A stretch of 64,000 nt of DNA from Diploscapter coronatus (Eukaryota > Nematoda > Chromadorea > Rhabditida > Rhabditidae): assembly GCA_964036155.1 (NCBI GenBank), contig OZ038423.1:63503249-63567248 (forward strand), given 5' to 3'. Positions 35,932-46,156 of this stretch are shown piece after piece (positions within the stretch are counted from its first letter, which is position 1; every line of letters starts with the position of its first letter). The translations under genes were made by a program, and so were the position numbers. The notes below the pieces were generated by a model. That model did not search any database. It was not told the origin of the DNA and saw only the letters and a program-made list of their open reading frames with translations.

Positions 35932-37849
35932 ATGGAGAAGGTTATCCGATATGGAGGCGTCGAAAATATTCCCAACTACAATTGCAGGTTGAACATTTTT
36001 TTAAGATATAAAATATTTTATTAAATTTAGCGAACATATACCCGAAGAATGGACAGAAAGATATGGCGTTAGTCATCCGAATAATGGAATAATAACCCTA
36101 GCATATGGAATAATAATGATTGTGAATTATTTTACTTGAATAAAACTTGCAATACATCAATTTTTAGGCACTTTACATTCCATGCATATGGGTTATTTCT
36201 TATCAAGAACTGTTCCAATATTCCTGCTACAAAATTATGTTCATGCTAGGATTCATCGATATTATCGCTATTTGTGAGTTTTGATATTAATTCGAATGAT
36301 GAATTGTGAACAGACGAATTCAGTTTCTAGTTCAATAGTGGGTGGTATCTTATTAATCGAAGGCGATGTATTTTGCTCTCATCCGAGCATCATTTACATT
36401 TTCGGTACTCTAGGACTAGGTACGACAATTGAATTTATATATAGGAGATTAATGGTAAAAAAAATTTCATGTTCTTGGACAGCTGCTTGTATGACTTGCC
36501 TAATTCTTGCGGTAAATCGGACATTCGACGTTCTCGAATCCTCATTAACTGATACTTTCTTCAAGGGGTTCGTTTAGCGCTTGACATCGATAACTTTGCA
36601 ATAAAGGCTTATAAGATTGAAACTCTCATCATTACCACATACGAGGAAGTTCATTCTCATGCTGAAAATGACTTATTCTATCACGAACCTATTTTGAAGA
36701 TAAATCTTTCAATTAAGTGGCGTTTCTCTAAGAGCCACAATAAAATCATAAAATTAACTGGTATTCTTGAAATTCAGGTGGCGTACATATGTCGTAATGT
36801 TACTACCTATTCTATATGGTCTTTACTTTATATTCTTCACAACGCCTATAATATTTTATTCCCCTATACAAGCCTGGATTTTAAATCCATTTATTCTTCC
36901 AAATGCTTCACATTTAGTAAGGGAACTACTGATTTTCTTATTTCTAAATTAATACGGTATAATTTCAGTATGAAAACAATCTATATATGGCAAACAATTC
37001 TTTGGTTGTGCTTCTAACCTGTTTGCTCTACTTTTGTTTCTGTTTGGCATTATATTGCAAAGTTAAAGGCTTAGGAACCTCGTCTAGCGCTACTTCAATC
37101 CAAAGACCAGTACGACTTTCTAAAATAATATGCATGGAAAATCGTGGATTTCTAAAACATTGTGATATTTTCGCCTAATAAAAGCAAAATCCATAACCTC
37201 GAATCAGAAATTCATCTTTTCAATTCCAAATTCCGATGTAAATATAATCAATTACCTCGAAAGGAGTGTTGTTATTAATGGGGAAGAACCGAAAAATCAT
37301 GAAGACGTTAATTAAAATCAGTGATCAAATTTAGATATTTATCCAAGCCACAGTAATGTGTACGGCGAACATGCTTGCTTCACTGATTGCCGTATTGATA
37401 AACATGAATGTAATTCCAATTTTGCCATGGATCATTTTCATTGCAGAATGGTCGTGGCAATTTGGACATGGGTATGTCTTACTTTTTTCTGTATCTAAGA
37501 CAGCATAATGTTCCAATATGCTAAATGATATTCATAATTTTACAAGTTTAGAGTTCCAGTAATTGCTTACCTAGTCCTAAATCGTTCAATCAGAATCAAC
37601 GTTCTCAGATTGTTCAGACTGAAGCAACACGCTAGTATCATGGATTTGAGAACTTTTTCAGTGCCCAGGTCAATTTCAGTGGCATAACAAAGTCTAATTG
37701 AAAAAAAAACTCTAAACGAAATGAAATCTATATTTGTGTAAAGGTTTTAAGTGTCTAATGACTATCTGATTTTATGATTCATTCCTAGTTTTCGTAAACA
37801 ACAAGAGCAATATAAAGCCCTGATTGAGGCAAGAGCGGAGAGGAATTGA
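35932..37849 (+). CDS. Srt-family serpentine chemoreceptor (7TM GPCR)
   Basis: Nine exons (35932-35987, 36031-36121, 36168-36273, 36324-36567, 36778-36916, 36969-37109, 37335-37471, 37552-37668, 37789-37849) give 363 residues, the usual Srt length. Srt signatures are IPNYNCS...EEW at the N-terminus, ALYIPCIW plus SCYKIMFMLGFIDI (TM1/2), SWTAACMTCLILAVNR (TM3), WRTYVVMLLPILYGLYFIF and FTTPIIFYSP (TM4), YENNLYMANN (TM5), the IFIQATVMC helix (TM6), WQFGHGVPVIAYLVLNRSIR (TM7) and a short tail. Such receptors usually act in sensory neurons; the ligand is unknown. The loop before TM3 (exon 4) is longer than usual and might hide an unrecognised short intron. It sits between the two duplicated units on the opposite strand from the lipase and carbonic anhydrase. 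Confidence 0.92.
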
Positions 37850-38514
37850 CTAACTTAATCTGACGGTCCATCTCATGTTTCTCCCCCTTCCCTTTCTCTC
37901 ATGTCCCACAGTAATGTTCCTCAATCTATTCGTATGATTTATCAGTTATTTGAGAGTCAATAAATCAGTTTACGTTTTACACGTTTTCACGTCTAATTAG
38001 AGTACACATTAACTCCTTTTTTGTGTTTGAAACGAGACGAAATTCCAATAGGTGCAAAAGTTGTTGCTCACTAAATCGAAGCGAAATTTCGCCATAACCA
38101 TTGAATTTTAATAACTCGTTTTCGAAATTTTTACGTGCCAAACTCGAAGAATAATGGCAACAGAAATCAGAAAGATTCAATAATAAAAAATAAGCCGAAT
38201 TACGAGAATTCATTTTTTCACATTAAAATGTTGGGTATAACTGATACGTGCGAATTGCTTAATGAGAACGCGAAAATTTTCATAATTGCAACTTAAAATT
38301 TGATTCATCGATCAAATTATCATCAGATAATAAGCACGCTTCGTAGAACGTAATTACCGTTTATAATTTTATATATGAAAGTTAAACAATCATCGCAGTA
38401 TAAACGTTCATTTAGCATTCTTGTTATCACAAAACTAATCACCACCTTTCATCCAACATCAAAAATGAAATAGGAAGGCATGGCATATTAGAATAACATC
38501 CTTTATTTTAGAAA
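37850..38514. other. Intergenic after chemoreceptor
   Basis: A probable poly(A) signal (TCAATAAATCAG) lies near 37960. I see no other feature. Confidence 0.5.
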
Positions 38515-38526
38515 AAAAAACCTTAT

Positions 38527-38618
38527 ATCTTTTTGCTAGTTGTGCATTGCGTACAATTTTGAGCATCAACTATGGCATAAATTAACGTCGAAATTAGAAT
38601 TATAAAATCTCTGTGCAT
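38527..38618 (-). pseudogene. Orphan copy of lipase exon 1
   Basis: The 92-base exon, with its signal peptide frame, matches lipase exon 1 (33881-33972) almost base for base. The splice donor has changed from GT to AT (minus-strand ATAAGG after the exon) and no further lipase exons are found before the chemoreceptor on the other strand. Confidence 0.85.
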
Positions 38619-38926
38619 TTTGTAGGCAGATTATTGAGAAATGTGTTACTTCGAGAAATGAACAAAAACCCCGGAAGAATTCTTATCGAGTTTTCCTTGC
38701 AAAAATTCGATTATCTACTGAATCGATACAATTTAATGATTTACAGGCTCTTATCATTAGATTTTTAAGAAGCTGGTCTAGAAATTTAGAATTAATCGGT
38801 TTCTAGTCTAGGACAGTTCATGTCGACTTTCATTGTAAATTTGACTAAAAAATGATGCTTTCACTAAGAATCTGTAACAGTCTATTTCAATAATTCCAAC
38901 CCCTGTTCGATTATTTCTTAGGATGA

Positions 38927-39025
38927 TTAAAATAAAGTTCTTCTAGTTATGGGCTGTGGCTCCCTCCAGTTGTGAATCAAAAGACTCTTTCCGTCTGATT
39001 CAATTAAGTGACGCAATGATTCCAG
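38927..39025 (-). pseudogene. Carbonic anhydrase last-exon remnant, copy 2
   Basis: A TTTAG acceptor is followed by 32 open codons (LRHLIESDGKSLLIHNWREP) and TAA. It is the duplicate of 34268-34384 with a changed, earlier end. It lies about 600 bases downstream of the intact carbonic anhydrase gene on the same strand. Confidence 0.8.
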
Positions 39026-39145
39026 CTAAACTTGACACAATCATAAAAGTCACAAAAATCATCTGACGAGTCTTAATTAATTTAATTTAGTGGAAATATA
39101 TCAAATATCCACAGATGTTAGAAGAATATTTATAACTTGGTAACT

Positions 39146-39622
39146 TTCGAAAAAATTAATAGTAATATAATAATAATCAAAGAAATATTGGGCCAATTTA
39201 TTAGAAAACAATTTCAATAATTAATTTATCGTAAAAATTATATGGTTTATTCGCTTTTCTTCTGGCAATTAAAATGCCCTGAGATTCAATTTTCTTATTC
39301 ATGTTGTTCCTAAATGAAAATTATTTCTAAAGAAACACTACATTTAAGGTTATCCCATATAATAACAGTAGAAATTCATCGTAATTTTGAGTAACTAGTG
39401 TAGGGCGATGAATAGAAAAGTCACAAAACATCAATATGAATTCCGAAGTATTTTTGATAAAGACTATTTAAAATAAACGAAGATGAAACAATGAAATTTT
39501 TGACCCGTAAATAATGCGAATAAATGCAATACCCATAAAATTGATAAGTAACGATACTTCAGAAACGAATTACGTGATCGGAATGACAAATACGTCAACG
39601 AACATAGCTGAATGAACAGTAA
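39146..39622. other. Intergenic, 3' flank of carbonic anhydrase
   Basis: AT-rich sequence between the duplicated unit and the carbonic anhydrase stop codon. I see nothing further. Confidence 0.5.
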
Positions 39623-42142
39623 TCACTCTTTAAAAATTATAACAACGACAAAAATTATAAAGGAAAGTAGGAATGTCGACTTGCTTTCTGCAGCTTTCAC
39701 GTGATTGTGAGGCCTCGTTGAGCTCTCATAGCGCAATTTGGTGTTAGGTTTACCATGATTCAGATAGACCTTCCTTCCATTCAGAGGCTGCGTTTCTCTC
39801 CAGTTTCTAATCAAAAGCGACCCATCTTCTTCAATCAATTCTCGCAATTCTTTCAGCTAAATTTAACATAATCATAAAAATTACAAAAAATACACGATTT
39901 TTTTACCTGATTCTCCGAAACATAATTAGGCTGAGTTAACATAGTCCAAATGATTTCTTCCGTGCAAGGTGGGGTCGTAAGAGAACATAAAAATGGAAAG
40001 TTATTTAACTTCAATAGCAATAACTCGTTTCTTACCATTATATCGATAGAAGGACTGATAATTTGGTGGGATCAAGGCTGATGGAGTGTATGTAGTAATT
40101 TCATCTGACGAGTCTAAACTAATTATATTTAGCAGAAATTTAATTCATGAAAGTAAACTCGTACTGTATAGTTGAGTTTTCTGGAACGCTCCATCGAGAT
40201 CAACAAGCGTCTGTCCATTAGTCGATATCTGGAATGGCACTGCGAGAACTGCAATCGTGCCTGCTGTAGCATTCTCTGCCGAATAGCCTTCTTTTATGTG
40301 CACGAGATGCAACTGCAGTTATTGAAGATATAGGATTATATTGGAAATAATAAAAGAACTGCATCTTCCATTTAACTACATCTGAGTTGTGTGAAATTTG
40401 AAAAATTCAAAATCAGAATCGGAATTGAAATTACGATGCCCAAAAACAGGAAATCGAAATATCACACACCCCTGAACCAAGCTTCGAAACAAAATTGAAA
40501 AATCGAGTTAAAGAGGTTACAGATTTGAATTTGAAGTCGATAGAAATAAAGATAGGTTTGGAATAGCTCAATAAGTTGCATAATGTGATCATTACCTCTA
40601 ATGGATAAACTGCAGAATCGACCTGATGCTCACTGCCATGGGTGTCAGTTTCTGACCAGTGGAAATGAAACTGGGAAAGGTAATATCTGAAATGGTAACG
40701 ATTTATCCAAAGTATGTTTTTATTTTATGCTTTGCTACAATATAGTGAATTTTCAAATCGTTCGTTTGTAATTGCGTGGTATAATCTATGCACCTAACCT
40801 GTTGAAACTGATAATCTGTGTTATCGCGATGATAATATATGCTGACTATCTACACATGAGTTGTGCCTACATTCACGTGAATTCAGGCCATTTTAGCAGC
40901 TGATTTCATCAACAATTTGCATTATTTCCCCCCGCAATTATTCGATCTCTCAACTCTTGCAAACTACAGATCATCGTGGTCCACAAATATCAGCACCCAA
41001 TTACTAAACCCTCCATAAATCCGTAATTGCAATTCTGGTGAAAATTTACCGCTAAGAAGGAACTAATGATGTTCAAGATGATCAATAAAATGACTTTCTC
41101 CGATTTCTTTCAATTCATCCTATTTTTGAAATAAACATGGTCAGTTGATATGAAAATCAGTCATTAATAGAAAACTATCCGACAATTTTTAACCGACTTG
41201 CCTCCCTTGAAGACCACCTCCTTGAATATGTGGTTGTTTGCTGCTCCATGAGTTGAATCCTTGTATCAATTCTGAAATTAATAGGAAAAATACTGTTTTC
41301 GTTCTAATTCCACTAAACGGCTCCTTGTAGCTATTACCTTATTTTTTGGAAAATAGCATGGAAAAAGGTGAGAACTACAGGGATCCACTAACCGGTATGT
41401 CCATTATTCTCTGCGACAGTATGTCCTTGTGCGTCATAGTTAATCAGCTCCAAGGGAGGAAAAGTTACTAGCTCGACTTCAGCTAAATTTAATTGCGGTT
41501 CTATAATATTTAGAGGCTAGAAAAATTTTACCGATTTCGATATTGACGGGAGATTGCTGCTTTCCTGTTTTGCACAGCCCTGTCCAGGCTGAAATACACC
41601 ATTATAATAAGATGCAAGCAATCAGAGATGCTATTAAATTAATGTACAGGCTGTGATAAAAGTTGTGACACAGATTTTAGCTCTAACAGCGATAGTTTGA
41701 AAGCATCCATGTAACCATAGAATAAGTACCATTATTTGAAGAAATAAATTTAGAAAGAAAATCTCTGCCACACACTATTTTGCTCAAAGTGGCTACTTGG
41801 CTAGTTTTACAAATTTTAGGCTGCAAGCTAAAATACCGATAATTGCATGGTAAATTGTGATAAAAAGGGATTGAAATGCAATAACAATCAAAATTGACAG
41901 CAAAATAAGGAAAAAACTGTACATTCATGGTCTCAAATTGACGTTAAGGTTTGTTATACTTGGAAATTATAAAATTAATTACCTGATTGGTCTATATATC
42001 TCCATCCATTCGGCTGGGCTGATCCTGATTTATGAGCATCCTCACTTTTGGCTAAATATAGAAGAAAAAGATCATAGGTTTTTCACTGATAAAATATACC
42101 TGCTGACAATACAGAAATTAGACTAATTGCCAAGAAATTCAT
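39623..42142 (-). CDS. Alpha-carbonic anhydrase, secreted or membrane-anchored
   Basis: Ten exons (42100-42142, 41983-42051, 41532-41588, 41393-41482, 41202-41271, 40596-40686, 40165-40312, 40036-40113, 39907-39986, 39623-39856) give 319 residues. It interconverts CO2 and bicarbonate at the cell surface or in secretions. A signal peptide covers residues 1-14. Conserved parts are CKTGKQQSPVNIEI, NNGHT, GGGLQG, FHFHWSE with zinc ligands H117 and H119, ELHLVH with the third ligand H142, and SLTTPPCTE. The end is a hydrophobic stretch (FLLSFIIFVVVIIF), a GPI signal or membrane anchor. Intron 5 is a GC-AG intron with a perfect donor (GAG|GCAAGT). Intron 8 keeps the frame only if it ends in AT rather than AG (TTTTTAT|GTTCTC at 39987), so the gene may be losing function, or it uses a non-canonical site. 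All zinc ligands are intact. Confidence 0.85.
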
Positions 42143-42439
42143 GATAGCTGCTGATACGAATGATATTCCAGCTAACAATACAAGTCGATCAAAATAGAAT
42201 GAGACTGAAATAAATGAATGAATTGAGTTAGTGTAATTATCGAATTATCAGTTTATTTATTGTATGGTTAGTTTCTGTTCTCCTTTTCTCCCACTCGTTT
42301 TATATGCCTTTCATGGGAAGTAGTGTCCTCTCTGAATTGAAATGCAAAAAGTCAGTAGGTTGACAGAAAGACGCTATTTGTTGTTGCATCTCTGTTAACT
42401 TTCACTCCCTAACTGCACTAATAAATAAATGCACCTGTA

Positions 42440-42499
42440 CAGGGGTGGGCCGGAATGAACTTTTGAAAGTTGCGGAACCAGAATTCCGGCCCACCCCTG
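42440..42499. mobile_element. 60-base hAT-like hairpin MITE
   Basis: The ends CAGGGGTGGGCCGGAAT and its exact reverse complement ATTCCGGCCCACCCCTG pair over 17 bases around a loop of about 26. The flanking eight bases CACCTGTA and ATCCTGTA match at 6 of 8, as for an aged 8-base target duplication. The CAGGGGTGGGC end and 8-base target are typical of hAT elements. Confidence 0.8.
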
Positions 42500-45268
42500 A
42501 TCCTGTATAATTTGCCGGTTGACCAACAACACCATTTATATATGATTTACAAATTCGTCATACCTTCTCTAAATTTCTTAGGAAAGAATAAGAAGATCTA
42601 ATACTGTCAATAGCAAACAATTTGGAAAAAAAAATTCACAAGTTTAAAAATGAAAGTTTGCATTGCGAATTATTGAAGCTGGCATCAAAATCATCTTTCG
42701 AATCACCGAAATGTCGTCAATTTTCTCTTTCTGCAAACAATACGCTAATTCTTTGCATGTGAAAATTGGTTTATTTATTTATTTCTCAATTGATAAGTCT
42801 TGGCAATAGCTGTGGCGATGATAAACGGAAAGCAAATTAAATAGAGCCAAAAGCGAAACTTCAAGATTCCATTTTCATTCGCTTTAAAAGATAACTTGAA
42901 AAATTTGTAAATTGTGAAATAGTATTAGAAAGAAGGAGAGTATTCAATTCACGCATTAATTTACGATACGTTATAATTATATTCGTTCAGCGTATTATAA
43001 ATGTATTCGCATCACATACACGATAAAAATTTTACATGACATCGTCTCATTTCTTTCGGATGAGAAGTGTTCGCATAAATCAACGCACAATTTGAAGTTT
43101 TTATTTTAGCTTCGACATATTTCAGATTTACTTCACATGAAGCGCTATTTTCAGGCATGCTATGCCTATTTTCTGCTTAAAACGACGTATTTTTGGGCTT
43201 TCATCTTTCAACTCCCACTTATTTTTGTGCAATTGTGCGTATGTGAATGAGTATTGAGTGCACATTGCACGACGTGAAAAGCCGCAAATCAGCATATTGT
43301 AAGAAGTTTCCATAAAGCCAAAATGTTGCTCAAAATTCCAATTTTATCATTTTTAGCTGTTATTTTCGCTTTGGTTTCGAATAGTTTTTCCTATTAATTT
43401 GGCATCGTTTTGATTGAGAATACAACTGCGCTAAACTTCATGATATTATTCGAGGTTAGCCTCGACTGAACTTCAATTTCAAGAAATAGGTTCGCGAAGG
43501 TAAAATACAAACCTGAAAACAGAGGCTTGAAAAAAGACCTCTGCAAGTCGGAAAGTTTATCTTAAGATTTCACAAGCTAAACTTCAATTGAACTGTACTT
43601 CACAAAAAGATCTAAATTACAATTTTACCTAAGCTTCGACCTCAAAACTAAATTTGTGAAATTGGTGACTGTAAAGTTGGAATTCAAACTGGAAAATCAA
43701 CACAAGTAACACATCCGTGTTTATAGTTTATTTTAACGTTGGATCCGATGTTTTCTGCTCCTTTGAAGCGTCCCTATAATAGGGTTAAAAATCGAAGGCA
43801 CAAACGAGAAGGAAATAGAAGGGACGGCAGTCCCGTTTTTCAGCTTCCACTCAAAACAGCTCCCCGCAGCGGAGAGGTGAAGATTTATCCCCCTGCCCTT
43901 AGCCTGGCTCGTTTACATCGAATCGCTTATTCTCGGCTCGCGAGCAGTCCTGAGCCTGAGGCCCGAGCCTGTGATCCTCCACCCTTTGCCCTTCAGCCTT
44001 CAGCTTCCTCCTTTCCTCCCCCTCCACTTTGCCTCTGCATTTCCATTGTCAGTGATATTTCCCATTTTTCATGCGCCTTTCCTTCCGCTTTCCTAATCTC
44101 CATTTTCGGTGTTTTCCTGCCTGTTCAAAATTCTGCATTCATTCATTCGCCGTTTTTCCTCTGCCATTTCATAACATTTTGTGCAGCCTTTCTTCGGGTT
44201 TATGAGGATTTCGCATAGTTTATTGCTCTAATTCAAACATTTCAATGGCTTTCTAGAGGAATTTATGGCGCTGTCTTTTGGGATGTGTAATTTTTCACAT
44301 ATTATTTTGACTTCGAGTCTTTTCCTCCATTCTTCACTTTTCATTAATCCTGTCCTGCTCATATCTCTTCATTTCTTCATTTCCACTCTCTCCTCATCTC
44401 CTTTTCTATATTCTGTCCAGCATTCTTGATTATAATGATTGCACATTCATGCATTGCCAAAGCAAAGCTACTGCGGTCTCAGTAATTACTATGCAGATTC
44501 TGATTATTTCAAGAATGCACTTACTTTTTGAGAATCAAGCAACGAATTTCAAATGTTCTGACGCCTATTCTATTTTAGCCCTAATTAAAAATAATGATCA
44601 CTGGGATAATTATAACCTCCTTTCATCATCTTTGAGTTTAAAAGCGTCTTTTGAACTTTTGTGGAAAGGTTGAAATCAACGATGTTATTGTATCATGCCG
44701 CGTCTTGTTTTGGTCGTAAAAATTTTAATGAAAATATTTCCGCCGTTTTCCCGTCAGCTGTTTGCCATTTTACCGGCTCGATAGCAGGCGGAAAACGAAT
44801 TCGAATCCTTCGAAATGAGATTCTTCCTGCCTTTTAGACCTGAAATTATTGTTTTCCAAAACGAGGAATCACTTTTATCGGGGATTTTTAGTTTTTTTTT
44901 TTAATTCTTTTGTTGTTTATGAAATTTCATTAGCCTTTTGGAAGCAACATTTATCCTTCGACTTGTCAGGGAGCGGCTCAAAATAAGCCTGCCTGGATGG
45001 AGATGGACCGCGTAAATAAACCCGAGCCAGCCAAAAAGGCCGTAGCAAATGCACGGGGCAAAATCAACCTTCATAAAATTTCGCATATCTCTGCCTAGAA
45101 TGTCCTTAGTCTGACCCTATCTGTTTTCCTATGCCTTCCCTATTCTGATTCCTTATTTGCATCCATTTTAGTCTCGCTTTATATTGCGAGATAGATGGCG
45201 ATTTTGAAATCTCAAAAACCATCCTTAAAATAGAAATTCATGACTAGTTTGATTGTCCTTTGCTTCTA

Positions 45269-46156
45269 CAGGATGTAACATAAGTTCGCATGACAACTTT
45301 TGATACCATGTACTTTGACAAAGTGGAAAGGTATCGGATTAAATTTATTACCTTTGAAATTTCCATTACCTGAGTAGTGTTCATATAAAATTTCGTGAAA
45401 ATTGGATATATTATGTCAAAAATACGATATCGCTTCCTTCACGTATGCTTTGACAGGCTTCGCATTTCGGAAATTTCAATGCTTTATATTCTGTAGGTGG
45501 TTGAAGAAAAGTGATAAATTAATAGTAAATTTTACATGATAGCCTTCTTGTTGGACTTGAATACTTATTTTCGCCTCAAACTTGTTTGGCCCGAAACATC
45601 ATAACGGCTTCAGGATTATGAATATCAAGAATGGTCAACGATAGTCAACGTTCTTGGCCATCAATGAGCTATCAGCTTCCTATCATTGATAAAAGTGAAG
45701 TAGTGATAAGATAAAATGCGCATGACGATTTATACCGTTTTTCACCGAAATCTGGTCCTGACTTTCATTTTTCTAGCTTCTCGTTCGCTCTTTCACTTTC
45801 AAACACTCTCTCGTTCCTCCTTTCCCCGAGACATCCATTTTTAGTTGGTGAGCTGAGTAAGGCTACTGAGCACTGTGGTAAGGTACCGAGTCTAGAAATA
45901 CAATTTGGTAACAGCCACGACTCTCTCCAATTCAATAGTTTTTGAAAAGTTTAGCAGATGAACGAGAGAACGTTTGAAAGTGAGAGAACGAATGAGAAGC
46001 TAGAAAAATGAAAGTCAGGACCAAGTTTTGATGAAAAACGGAGTACTTATGTCTCAGGATCCTAAATAACACCCTATTTTACGAGTTTAAAATAATTTAA
46101 GCAGTACAACATATTATTGATTGAAGTTGTCATGCGAATTTATGTGATACCCCGTG
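45269..46156. mobile_element. 888-base MITE with nested inverted repeats
   Basis: The outer ends pair over about 32 bases; the core ACATAA(G/A)TTCGCATGACAA is on both sides. TA precedes the left end (CAGGATG...), the right end reads CACGGGG on its strand and its flank is not TA. A second, inner inverted repeat of about 82 bases has arms at 45734-45816 and 45960-46041, both built on CTTTCATTTTTCTAGCTTCT. No coding frame is present. Confidence 0.8.

Larger units (their letters stand above)
38515..39145. repeat. Duplicated unit, copy 2 (dead lipase exon 1 + carbonic anhydrase exon remnant)
   Basis: This is a direct copy of 33850-34500 in the same orientation. It contains the same order of lipase exon 1, upstream region and carbonic anhydrase last-exon remnant. 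No lipase body follows exon 1, so this copy is a relic. Confidence 0.9.

Noticed and set aside
43739..44218. 159-codon plus-strand frame
   Set aside because: It is Pro/Ser/Phe-rich, driven by a pyrimidine-rich tract. It has no conserved motif, no splice context and no trans-splice site before its ATG.
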